This document shows, piece by piece, positions 1-6,907 of a stretch of DNA of 9,850 nucleotides. Each line of letters starts with the position of its first letter. Position 1 is the stretch's first letter. Position numbers and translations under genes: made by a program. Under the pieces are notes generated by a model. It made no database searches and was not told the DNA's origin. It saw nothing but the letters and a program-made list of their open reading frames with translations. The DNA lies in the NCBI GenBank assembly GCA_003156235.1, contig PMGP01000294.1, positions 1,103 to 10,952 of the forward strand, read 5' to 3'. Origin of the DNA: Acidobacteriaceae bacterium (lineage in GTDB: Bacteria; Acidobacteriota; Terriglobia; Terriglobales; Acidobacteriaceae).

Positions 1-1
1 C

Positions 2-1228
2 GGCAAGTGGGAGAAGAAGAGCTTGCAGGGAGCGGAACTGCGCGGCAAGACGCTGGGCATTCTGGGGCTGGGACGGATTGGATTGGAGGTCGCGAAGCGC
101 GCCAAGGGCTTTGGGTTGGATATTATCGGCAGCGATCCGTTTGTGTCTGCCGCAGTGGCGAGAGAGAACGGCATCCGGCTGGTGACGCTGGAGGAGCTGA
201 TTGCCGGCTCGGATTACATCACGCTGCACGTGGGGCTGACGCCGCAGACAACGGGCGTGATCAACGCAAAAACATTGGCCGCGATGAAGAAGGGCGTGCG
301 CATTATCAACTGCGCGCGCGGGGAATTGATTGACGACGCGGCGCTGGTGGAGGCTCTCAAGTCCGGGCAGGTTGCGGGCGCGGCGCTGGACGTGTTCCGC
401 GAAGAGCCGCCGAAGAACTCGCCCTACGCGGAGTTGGAGAACGTGATTCTGACGCCGCACATTGCCGGCTCGACGGGCGAGGCGCAGGAGGCGGTGGGGA
501 TTCAGATTGCGAGGCAGGTGCGCGATTACCTCAAGCTCGGCGTGGCGCAGAATGCAGTCAATCTGCCGTCGCTGAGCCATGAGGAGTACGTGGCGCTGGC
601 GCCGTACATCGACCTGGCGGGACGGCTGGGAGGCTTTTTGGCGCAAGCAGGCAAGGGCGGCATTGAAGCCATCGATCTGGTCTACAGCGGCACGCTGGCC
701 GAGGCCAAAACCGAATTGGTGCGCAACGCGGCGATTGCCGGATTGCTGGAGGGATCGGAGAACGTGAACCGCATCAACGCGGCGTCGGTGGCCGAGGAGC
801 GCGGCATTCGCGTTCACGAGCAGAAGCAGGAGAGCCATCGCGGCGGCGCGGCCACGGTGCTGACCATCGAGTTGCATACAGCCAAAGGCGAAAGTCGCGC
901 TACGGGAACGGTGATCCACGGCGAGCAGCCGCGGCTACTGGAGTTTGACGGCATCGACATTGAGACGCCGCTCGAAGGCAACCTGCTGGTCTGCCGCAAT
1001 CTGGATGTGAAGGGCGTGATCGGGCGGATTGGGACCATCCTGGCCGAGCATGAGGTGAATATCGGCAACTTCGCGCTGGGCCGCGAGCGGGCGGGAGCCA
1101 AGCCGGTAAAGGCGCTCTCCGTGGTGCAGGTGGACGCGCCTGTCTCCGACAAGGTGCTGGAGGCGCTGAGAAGCATCGAGGCGCTGCTTGATGCACGGCT
1201 GGTGAAGTTGCCGGAGGCGGGGTACTAG
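2..1228 (+). CDS. serA: D-3-phosphoglycerate dehydrogenase, long form, 5'-truncated by window edge
   Basis: This enzyme oxidises 3-phosphoglycerate to 3-phosphohydroxypyruvate with NAD+, the first step of cytosolic serine biosynthesis. The reading frame is open from the first bases, so the start lies outside the window; the family is about 525-530 residues, so roughly 120 are missing. In the visible 408 residues, the Rossmann motif GLGRIG is at 22-27 with an acidic D45 after the second strand. The catalytic triad fits R106 (NCARGE), E135 (DVFREEP) and H153 (TPHIAGST). An intervening allosteric-substrate-binding region covers about 185-320. A C-terminal ACT domain covers about 328-402 (KGVIGRIGTILAEHEVNIG), where the family binds serine for feedback control. 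An in-frame TTG at 23 falls inside conserved sequence and is not the start. The stop is TAG at 1226-1228, followed by a terminator. Identification is secure; hydroxypyruvate or other 2-hydroxyacid dehydrogenases usually lack the ASB-ACT tail. Confidence 0.96.
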   Translation, partial: GKWEKKSLQGAELRGKTLGILGLGRIGLEVAKRAKGFGLDIIGSDPFVSAAVARENGIRLVTLEELIAGSDYITLHVGLTPQTTGVINAKTLAAMKKGVRIINCARGELIDDAALVEALKSGQVAGAALDVFREEPPKNSPYAELENVILTPHIAGSTGEAQEAVGIQIARQVRDYLKLGVAQNAVNLPSLSHEEYVALAPYIDLAGRLGGFLAQAGKGGIEAIDLVYSGTLAEAKTELVRNAAIAGLLEGSENVNRINAASVAEERGIRVHEQKQESHRGGAATVLTIELHTAKGESRATGTVIHGEQPRLLEFDGIDIETPLEGNLLVCRNLDVKGVIGRIGTILAEHEVNIGNFALGRERAGAKPVKALSVVQVDAPVSDKVLEALRSIEALLDARLVKLPEAGY

Positions 1229-1256
1229 CGAGTTCGCCGCAGCCACAATGCAAGAG

Positions 1257-1292
1257 AGAGGCCACCCCAAACCAGCGGTGGCCTCTTTGTTT
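1257..1292 (+). terminator. Rho-independent terminator of serA
   Basis: A perfect 10-bp stem pairs AGAGGCCACC (1257-1266) with GGTGGCCTCT (1277-1286) across a 10-nt loop. TTGTTT follows on the plus strand. It lies 29 nt after the serA stop and 15 nt before the stop of the convergent DinB-like gene. The minus-strand side lacks a comparable U-tract, so it serves serA best, though the stem could also help end the opposing transcript. Confidence 0.85.
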
Positions 1293-1306
1293 CGAGCGGC
1301 GTGTGG

Positions 1307-1795
1307 TTAGCCGAAGATGCCGGAGTGTCCGAGCCAACTGCTCAGGTAGGCGACCTGGCCTAGATGATAGGTTTCATGCCAGGCCAGTACGCCGATGAAG
1401 CCGCTGACCTTTCCGTCCTGGCTTGGCGGTCCGGGAGGCGCGGGAGCGGCCAGCACCTCGGGGGTGAGTGCATTCAAGGTGGCGTCGAGCGCGGCGGCGG
1501 AGTCGCGCCAGAGAGCCAGTAGCGCTTCAGGGGCCGGGTAGCTGGCGCTCGCGTCGAGCTTGGCGGACCGGGCGAAAATCTCCAGATCGGGGCAGGACCA
1601 CTTGCCACCGACGCGGTTGATGAGTGCATGGCGCGCCCAGAGGACGTGGCCTACGATCCAGGTGACGTGGTTCGAATGGTCGCTGGGACGGGCGAGCCAT
1701 TGCTCGGGTGTGAGATCGGCAACAGCTTTTTGCAGAGAGCCTGTGTTCAGGGCAAACTCGCTGGTGGCGCCGGCGATGACAGCAGGAACGGGCAT
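1307..1795 (-). CDS. DinB-fold (DinB_2-like) metal-binding protein
   Basis: This 162-residue cytosolic protein has the four-helix-bundle pattern of the DinB/YfiT superfamily. Members bind a divalent metal with three histidines; some are thiol-dependent S-transferases, but most have no known reaction. The predicted ligands are H50 in the helix WIVGHVLWARHAL and H140 and H144 in WHETYHLGQVAYL, the usual spacing and the characteristic H-x3-H-x-GQ end. Length matches the family. The ATG at 1793-1795 is preceded by GGAGG (minus strand, 1803-1807) seven bases away, which fixes the start. The gene lies 171 bp downstream of the serpin on the same strand, a gap long enough for its own promoter, although I find no convincing -35/-10 pair. 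It converges with serA. The name DinB here does not mean DNA polymerase IV. The fold call is firm, the function unknown. Confidence 0.85.
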   Translation of the reverse strand: MPVPAVIAGATSEFALNTGSLQKAVADLTPEQWLARPSDHSNHVTWIVGHVLWARHALINRVGGKWSCPDLEIFARSAKLDASASYPAPEALLALWRDSAAALDATLNALTPEVLAAPAPPGPPSQDGKVSGFIGVLAWHETYHLGQVAYLSSWLGHSGIFG

Positions 1796-1966
1796 GTGGA
1801 AACCTCCGAGGGGAATTGGGCGTTCAGAATACGTAGAGACAGGGATACACGATGGGATGGAGAGAGGTCAAACGGGAAACCGCTTCCAGACGTCAATTTC
1901 CCTCTTATTTGAAGCGGATACGAAGGAAACGATTCAGAAAGGCAAAGGCGCAAATATTGTTTGATC

Positions 1967-3199
1967 TTACTTCGTCGGATCGGTGACGCGTCCCATGAAC
2001 AGGATGCCTCCCGAGCGATTGTCGCGGATCAGGAATACGAAGGGGTGGTCGGCGCGGAAAACAGGGGTCGGCGGTGGTCTAAATCTCGGCGGCATCGCCG
2101 TCGCATGCTCCATAACTACTGCCGTCGCCGCCGCTGCTTCGGTTCCCTTCTCATTGACGTCGATAAAAGCCTTATGGATCACCGCGGAAATAAACAATTC
2201 ATGGTTGCCGGTCATTCCTGAAAAATCGGCGGCGTTCGGATCAAACGCCCGCGGCATCCCCATTGCGCTGAGCGTGCCCTCAAGTCCGAATTGCCGCGTC
2301 ATCTGAAATTTCGGCAACGTCAGGATCACTTCGTGAACCGGCTGCAACTGATCAAGCCACTGCTTCATGTTGGACGCTGTCAGCGACTCTTCCAAAGCAG
2401 GCAGACCGCCTATATCCCTGGGCAGGAAGACGATCATGGACAAATCCCCGCTCTCATACGGGATTTCAAGGGCCTGAAATGATCCGCCGTCGAAATAATC
2501 GAAACCATCCGTAAGGTGCATCAAGGGCGCTTTAACATTCCGCGCAGAGGATAGATGGAAGTCGGCCTCCTCTGTATATGCCTTGGTGAATGGCGTCAGC
2601 CAGTCACCCTTGAAGTAGATGGCGTTGGTCAGCACCATCTTAGTCAGCGGGTTGAGCACTCCCGGCTGCAGCAGGTCTTTGATCTTATTGCCTGTTTTCT
2701 GCTCGATCCATTGGTTGATGGTCAAGCGCACCGCCTCGGTCGCTCCTTTGAAATTCACCTGATTGAATCCCGCGCCGTAATCGCTCTTGGTCAGCTTGAG
2801 AAAATCATCGCGAAACACATAATCCCGTTGCGCCCAAAGAGCATCGGCGACGCGAAGCTGGTATCCGTTATGCGCGGCGTTGAGATTGCTCAGCAGGGCG
2901 CCCATCGTCGGATGCAGCCGCTCCGGCGGCAGCGTGAAATGGAGCGTTTTCGCCATCTCGGAGGCGGTGTCGCCGCGCGCCCCGGCATAGGTCATGGCCA
3001 ATGCGGTCGAGATGCTCTCGGGCGAGAAGAAGAGATTGCCGTCTTGCGAGCGCAACTGGCCGTAGAGCGCTATGGCAAAGGCGTTGTTACCCTCGACGAC
3101 AGCCGTCTGGTCGGCCGTGGCTGATTGCGGCGTCTCCGCCGCCAGTCCAGCCAACGGTAAAACAAGGCAAGCGAGGAGCAATGAGAGAAGAGGTTTCAT
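1967..3199 (-). CDS. Secreted serpin (serine protease inhibitor family)
   Basis: This is a 410-residue serpin, a suicide inhibitor that traps serine or cysteine proteases by inserting its reactive-centre loop into a beta sheet. Numbering from the chosen start, a signal peptide spans 1-20 (MKPLLSLLLACLVLPLAGLA). The conserved NAIYFKGDW is at 193-201. The inhibitory hinge EKGTEAAAATA is at 350-360, with the small residues needed for loop insertion. The C-terminal serpin signature starts at FRADHPFVFLI (381-391). Length is normal. An ATG exists at 3209-3211, but the ATG at 3197-3199 is preferred: GGAG sits six bases upstream of it, and the signal peptide begins there. The scissile bond cannot be placed, because the loop after the hinge is longer than in alpha-1-antitrypsin and proline-rich (MPPRFRPPPTPVF). 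It lies 61 nt behind the HEPN partner gene and may be cotranscribed with it. Action in the periplasm or outside the cell is inferred from the signal peptide. Confidence 0.93.
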   Translation of the reverse strand: MKPLLSLLLACLVLPLAGLAAETPQSATADQTAVVEGNNAFAIALYGQLRSQDGNLFFSPESISTALAMTYAGARGDTASEMAKTLHFTLPPERLHPTMGALLSNLNAAHNGYQLRVADALWAQRDYVFRDDFLKLTKSDYGAGFNQVNFKGATEAVRLTINQWIEQKTGNKIKDLLQPGVLNPLTKMVLTNAIYFKGDWLTPFTKAYTEEADFHLSSARNVKAPLMHLTDGFDYFDGGSFQALEIPYESGDLSMIVFLPRDIGGLPALEESLTASNMKQWLDQLQPVHEVILTLPKFQMTRQFGLEGTLSAMGMPRAFDPNAADFSGMTGNHELFISAVIHKAFIDVNEKGTEAAAATAVVMEHATAMPPRFRPPPTPVFRADHPFVFLIRDNRSGGILFMGRVTDPTK

Positions 3200-3260
3200 T
3201 CGAATCTCCATCTAGTCAGGCGAGACCGCTATTAAGCCAGAACCAATTGAAGCCGTCGCC

Positions 3261-3644
3261 TTAGCGGATGCGATAGACGAAGGCGTCCTCCAGATATTGA
3301 TCGCCGAAACCTTGACCACCAAGGCGCATTCCGTAAGTCTCTTTTGCGGAGGCAAAGATGCTGCGCAGGGCCGCAATCATCGGATTGTCCATGGGGAACA
3401 TCAATATGGAGGGCTGCCGGTGTATGGGAATTCCGGCCTTGTCCATGGCCTCAACGATCTCCGAATAGCCGGAGAATTGCGACTTTTGATCGAGGCGGTC
3501 AGACGCAATTACCAATCTCCAACTCTCGTAGTCCGGGAGCTTGGCCCAGAGCGCAACTTTGGGGTTCTTATCATCCCGGTCGAGCGCATCGATCACTTCT
3601 TTTCCGTTTTCGATGTCGAAACTCACCAGCGTTTCTGTACCCAT
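3261..3644 (-). CDS. Unnamed 127-residue protein paired with the HEPN gene
   Basis: I do not recognise a named domain here. The protein is small, soluble and mixed alpha/beta, with no signal peptide or membrane segment. Notable segments are TLVSFDIENGKEVIDAL (5-21), VALWAKLPDYESWRLVIAS (30-48) and GMRLGGQGFGDQYLEDAFVYRI (about 105-126). I recall unnamed small proteins of this general look beside HEPN proteins, but that is memory, not a search. The ATG at 3642-3644 lies inside the 3' end of the HEPN gene (22-nt overlap). It is preceded by a strong AGGAGG (minus strand, 3654-3659) nine bases away that is itself within HEPN coding sequence. This points to translational coupling and joint stoichiometry, as in toxin-antitoxin pairs. 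It is not a MNT nucleotidyltransferase: no GSxxxG...DxD motif is visible. An antitoxin or partner-subunit role is inference only. Confidence 0.8.
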   Translation of the reverse strand: MGTETLVSFDIENGKEVIDALDRDDKNPKVALWAKLPDYESWRLVIASDRLDQKSQFSGYSEIVEAMDKAGIPIHRQPSILMFPMDNPMIAALRSIFASAKETYGMRLGGQGFGDQYLEDAFVYRIR

Positions 3645-4033
3645 GGGAGCAGCCCTCCTGATTGATCTTCAATGGCCTTGAGCAGCCCGACTGCATCGGC
3701 GGCTGTCTTCATTTGGTAGCGGCTGGTCTCTGCCCAGTTCTTTGCGATGATCCAGTTCGCATTCATCGCTGGATTTGTTCGCAGAGCTTGATAAAGATCA
3801 TCCTTCAACTTCGCAAACCCCAAGAGTTTATCCAGATCATGAATGTAGAAATCTTTGGATTCCTTCTCAGGAAAGTCATGTTCACGAGTTCGTTTTGCAA
3901 TGCACACTTTCAACGCACATTCGACAGCGTACCCTGCCAGATAGTATGCGCCTTCTGGAAATCCGGCGGCGAGCAAAGCCTTGGATTCCTGGAGACGGGT
4001 TTCGGCAACCTTCTGGAAATCAATTCGATTCAT
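3623..4033 (-). CDS. HEPN-domain protein
   Basis: This 136-residue all-alpha protein has the PF05168-type HEPN signature. The first helix pair contains EGAYYLAGYAVECALKVCIA (27-46). A middle YIHDLDKLL (63-71) follows, and the C-terminal helix begins NWAETSRYQMKTAADAV (99-115). HEPN proteins are commonly RNA-cleaving toxins or ribonuclease subunits with an R-x4-6-H motif. Here R105 is not followed by a histidine within the expected span, so the classic active site is not evident. The start at 4031-4033 has a weak AGGCAAGG-like site just upstream. The gene begins 34 nt after the efp stop and overlaps the next gene by 22 nt. Its base composition is unlike its neighbours: 3781-3840 is 42% GC and 3841-3900 is 38%, against 63% for 4201-4260 in efp. 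This hints at separate acquisition. The family call is good; the activity is unknown. Confidence 0.85.
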   Translation of the reverse strand: MNRIDFQKVAETRLQESKALLAAGFPEGAYYLAGYAVECALKVCIAKRTREHDFPEKESKDFYIHDLDKLLGFAKLKDDLYQALRTNPAMNANWIIAKNWAETSRYQMKTAADAVGLLKAIEDQSGGLLPWVQKRW

Positions 4034-4067
4034 AGCCTTGCCTATACAGCAGCTTACACCGAAGTCG

Positions 4068-4628
4068 CTACGCGCGGCTGAGGTAGGCTCCCTCGCTGGT
4101 GTCGACGCGAATTTTTTCGCCTTCGTTGATGAAGGCGGGAACCTGGACGACGAGGCCGGTCTCGGTTTTGGCGGGCTTGGTGACGCTGGATGCGGTGGCC
4201 GATTTGAGGCCGGGCTCGGTCTCGACGACGGTCAACTCAACGGCCGCGGGAAGATCAACGCCCACGGCCTGGCCGTCATGGTAGCTGACCTTGATTTGCA
4301 AATTCGGCGTGAGGTACTCTACGGCGTCGCCCAGCGTGGAGCCCTTGAGGACGGTCTGCTCGTAGTCGACGGGGTTCATGAAGTAGTAGTCGTCGCCGTC
4401 GTTGTAGAGGAAATCCATGGAAATCGAGTCCACGACGACCTTCTCGATGGCGTCGGCAGAGCGGAAGCGCTCATCGAACATCGCGCCGGACTTGAGGTTG
4501 CGCAGCTTTGCCTGAATGAAGGCGCGCAGGTTGCCGGGGGTGCGGTGCTCGACCTTGAAGACCAGATGCAGTTGGTCCTTGTGCTTGATGATCATACCAG
4601 GGCGCATTTGTGTGGCGGGAATCGACAT
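4068..4628 (-). CDS. efp: Translation elongation factor P
   Basis: EF-P binds ribosomes stalled at polyproline stretches, between the P and E sites, and promotes peptide-bond formation. The protein has 186 residues, the standard length. It has the N-terminal KOW-like domain (about 1-65) and two OB-type domains ending in GLVVQVPAFINEGEKIRVDTSEGAYLSRA-like family sequence (about 158-186). The tip of the domain I loop reads TPGNLRAF (30-37). In the alignment to E. coli KPGKGQAF this puts Asn33 where the modified Lys34 sits, so neither lysylation nor arginine rhamnosylation at that site is possible. The start is well fixed: AAGGAG (minus strand, 4639-4644) lies ten bases before the ATG at 4626-4628. 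It is the first gene of the minus-strand cluster and diverges from the kinase gene, with a TACAAT -10-like box at 4694-4699. Confidence 0.97.
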   Translation of the reverse strand: MSIPATQMRPGMIIKHKDQLHLVFKVEHRTPGNLRAFIQAKLRNLKSGAMFDERFRSADAIEKVVVDSISMDFLYNDGDDYYFMNPVDYEQTVLKGSTLGDAVEYLTPNLQIKVSYHDGQAVGVDLPAAVELTVVETEPGLKSATASSVTKPAKTETGLVVQVPAFINEGEKIRVDTSEGAYLSRA

Positions 4629-4653
4629 CTATTTGTAGCTCCTTGCTGATGTT

Positions 4654-4720
4654 GCGGAGGTTCCGCGGGAAAATTTGGCTTTGGCCTGTCTTTATTGTAG
4701 CTTAGGGGCGGAAAATCCGC
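4654..4720. promoter_or_regulatory. Two matching dyads in the efp/kinase divergent region
   Basis: GCGGA-GGT-TCCGC (4654-4666) and GCGGA-AAA-TCCGC (4708-4720) share identical 5-bp arms and a 3-nt spacer. Their centres are 54 bp apart, close to five helical turns. The second is extended to a perfect 8-bp stem (4705-4712 with 4716-4723). They flank the possible efp -10 box. They could be operators for a dimeric regulator or RNA hairpins in the efp leader; neither is followed by a T-run, so they are not terminators. Confidence 0.4.
4694..4699 (-). promoter_or_regulatory. Possible -10 box for efp
   Basis: The minus strand reads TACAAT here, five of six bases matching the sigma-70 -10 consensus. 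It would give a leader of about 60 nt before the efp ATG. No acceptable -35 hexamer lies 16-18 nt upstream (that position is GGGCGG), so this is weak on its own. Confidence 0.3.
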
Positions 4721-4786
4721 CCCCGCGAAGCCGCCGGCGTGGTATTCTTTCGCCAGCAAAATTTCAACTCATGACAGGTCGCCAGC

Positions 4787-6793
4787 ATGAAAATCTGTCC
4801 CATTTGCGATACGGATTACCCGGATCAGCACAATACATGCCCCACCGATGGAGCGGTGCTGATGGCGTCTCAGGAACTGGCCGCGGGCAGCGTGGTAATC
4901 AACAAATTCAAGATCGTCAGAACACTTGGCCATGGGGGGATGGGGATCGTCTACCTGGCCGAACACATGATGCTGGGCGACCAGGTGGCGCTGAAGTTTT
5001 TAGCCACCGAGCTGAGCCACAATCCTGAGTTCTTCAAGCGTTTCCGCAACGAGGCGAAGGCCGCCTTCTCCTTGCACGATCCTAATATTGTCCAGGTGAA
5101 GGAACTGTACCAGACCGAGGACGGCAGCCCTTTCATCTCCATGGAGTATGTGGATGGGATAAGCCTGAGGGCAGCGCTGGAAGCGGAGCGCAAAGGGTTC
5201 GAAATCCGGCGGGCACTGGATCTGACGCACGGCATCGTGAGTGGACTGGCCGCGGCCCATGCTCAGAAGACGGTTCACCGCGACGTCAAGCCGGAGAATA
5301 TCGTGCTGGCGTACGCCGCCGACGGCCGGGAGACGCCCAAAGTTCTTGACTTCGGCATCGCCGCCATCGCCAAGAACGCGAGCCAATTAAGCATGTCGCG
5401 CGGACGGTTTCTGACGCAGGAATATGCCGCGCCGGAGCAGTGGAGGGGAGTGTCCTCCGCCGATCTGGACGGCCGGACGGATCTTTATGCGATGGGCTGC
5501 GTTTTTTACGAGATGCTGACCGGGCACACGCCGTTTCACGCGCACGATGAAGAAGGCTGGAGCCGGCTGCACCAGATGGAGACGCCACGCTTGCCCAGTG
5601 AAAGCCGGGCGGAGCTGGCCAACTGGCCGGGTCTGGATGGGTTGGTGATGCGAATGCTGGCCAAGAACCGCGAAGACCGCCCTCAAGACGCGGAGGTGCT
5701 CAGCGAGCTCGACACCATGCAGTCCGGCCCCATCCAGAGACGGACGGAGCAGACGGCCGAATACGCGCACGCGCCGACAGTCATCGAGAGGGATTGGAGG
5801 CATCGGGAACAGAACGTTGCGGCGTTTACGCAGCCTGTATCGCAGCCATTTACGCAGCCTGTACCGCAGCCGGCGACTCCTGACGAGAAGCGCAAGGAGC
5901 GGAGTATTCCCGTCTGGGCTTGGGGAGCATTGGCGGTTTTGGTGCTGGCTGCGGTTTTCGCCACGGCTTGGATTTTTGCGTCCAAACCGCAGCACGAGCA
6001 GACGCAAGCGACTCAGCCCGTTGTAATTCCACCACTTCAGGCGGGCGCGAATACCAATATACCCCTTACGTCTTCATCCGGTTCACAAAAACCGTCGCCC
6101 GCGTCCAAACCGAATACAAGTTCAGCGACTGAAAAACCCGTGTACGCGGACAATAGCAAGCCGCCGCTTGTCCAACAGCAGACAGTCCAGCCACAGGTTG
6201 TCAATCCGCCGATTCAGCAGCCGAGTATAAGTGATATTACGAAGTTGGCCCTTACACTTTACGACCAGAAGAACTTCTCGATGGCCGCTCCTCTGCTGGA
6301 CAAGGCCTGCACGGGCGGCAGCGGGGAGGCGTGCAAGGATCTCGGCAACCTGTATCGCGATGGAGGTGGTGTGCCAAAGGACGGTTCGCGCGCGGCGGCT
6401 TTCTATTCCAGGGCCTGCGATGCTAGCAATGGCCTGGCTTGTACCAATCTCGGCGTGATGTATGCGAACGGCAATGGCGTGGCCAAGGACGATACCCGCG
6501 CGGCGGCTTTCTATTCCAGAGCCTGTAATGCGAACGATGCCCTGGGTTGCAGCAATCTGGGCAGCAACTATTGGAACGGCCGCGGCGTGCCCCATGACGA
6601 TTCCCATGCAGCGGCTCTATATTCGCGTGCCTGCGATGCTAATAATGCCATAGCTTGCAGCAATCTGGGGCTCTGCTACGGGACTGGTCGCGGCGTGGGG
6701 GGAAAGAATCTCGACAAGGCCAGGCAGTTGTTCACCAAGGGCTGCGGTCTGGGAAACCAGTGGGGCTGCGACCGACTGAAAGAGTTGAAATAG
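4787..6793 (+). CDS. Membrane Ser/Thr protein kinase with zinc-ribbon-like N-terminus and outer Sel1 repeats
   Basis: This is a 668-residue Hanks-type kinase predicted to span the inner membrane once. An N-terminal CPIC...CPTDG segment (C4, C7, C18) resembles the zinc ribbons that precede some bacterial kinases, but only three cysteines are visible. The kinase domain covers about 41-308: glycine loop GHGGMG (48-53), K70, helix-C E89, HRDVKPEN with D166, DFG at 188-190, P+1 T210, APE at 215-217 and a late conserved R298. All key residues are present, so it should be active. A linker (311-372) holds a tandem FTQPVSQP/FTQPVPQP repeat, then KRKER, then the membrane span (376-397). A Pro/Gln/Ser-rich stalk reaches about 480. 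At least four 36-residue Sel1-like repeats (512-656) carry CX7C pairs. The ATG at 4787 has only a weak AGG upstream, but the CxxC motif immediately after it supports this start. The protease gene follows 114 bp later. The signal sensed is unknown. Confidence 0.93.
   Translation: MKICPICDTDYPDQHNTCPTDGAVLMASQELAAGSVVINKFKIVRTLGHGGMGIVYLAEHMMLGDQVALKFLATELSHNPEFFKRFRNEAKAAFSLHDPNIVQVKELYQTEDGSPFISMEYVDGISLRAALEAERKGFEIRRALDLTHGIVSGLAAAHAQKTVHRDVKPENIVLAYAADGRETPKVLDFGIAAIAKNASQLSMSRGRFLTQEYAAPEQWRGVSSADLDGRTDLYAMGCVFYEMLTGHTPFHAHDEEGWSRLHQMETPRLPSESRAELANWPGLDGLVMRMLAKNREDRPQDAEVLSELDTMQSGPIQRRTEQTAEYAHAPTVIERDWRHREQNVAAFTQPVSQPFTQPVPQPATPDEKRKERSIPVWAWGALAVLVLAAVFATAWIFASKPQHEQTQATQPVVIPPLQAGANTNIPLTSSSGSQKPSPASKPNTSSATEKPVYADNSKPPLVQQQTVQPQVVNPPIQQPSISDITKLALTLYDQKNFSMAAPLLDKACTGGSGEACKDLGNLYRDGGGVPKDGSRAAAFYSRACDASNGLACTNLGVMYANGNGVAKDDTRAAAFYSRACNANDALGCSNLGSNYWNGRGVPHDDSHAAALYSRACDANNAIACSNLGLCYGTGRGVGGKNLDKARQLFTKGCGLGNQWGCDRLKELK
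5825..5872 (+). repeat. 24-bp tandem duplication in the kinase linker
   Basis: Two adjacent 24-nt units (5825-5848 and 5849-5872) differ at two positions. They encode FTQPVSQP and FTQPVPQP, residues 347-362, just before the membrane span. The high DNA identity suggests recent slippage or duplication in a disordered linker. Confidence 0.85.
6320..6754 (+). repeat. 108-nt periodic Sel1-like repeat array in the kinase gene
   Basis: Four units of about 108 nt (36 residues each) encode the pattern ACxNLGxxYxxGxGVxxDxxxAAxxYxRAC. The DNA itself is partly preserved: a 23-nt stretch at 6389-6411 recurs identically at 6497-6519, exactly 108 bases away. This points to recent internal duplication of at least the middle units. 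Confidence 0.88.
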
Positions 6794-6907
6794 AGCGCAA
6801 AATGCAAAAGTTTTTACGCTTGAGCCTAAGGCGAAATTCGTATTCCTGAACAGGGGTAGATTTACACGGCCGGAAATAATAAGAGGCGAGCAAGAAGGAG
6901 AATCAAG

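Noticed and set aside
1560..1964. Plus-strand ORFs across the DinB-like gene and its upstream gap.
   Set aside because: They are antisense to a gene with clear family motifs and a good SD, and have no motifs of their own.
3153..3199. LLAC in the serpin signal peptide as a lipoprotein lipobox.
   Set aside because: The Cys would be at residue 11, leaving too short a signal region; cleavage after GLA fits better.
3981..4649. Plus-strand 222-codon ORF antisense to efp.
   Set aside because: It is a shadow of the GC-rich efp codons; efp is unmistakable on the other strand.
6320..6754. Regular 108-nt repeats considered as a CRISPR-like or satellite array.
   Set aside because: The period is a codon multiple and encodes Sel1-like units in the open kinase frame.
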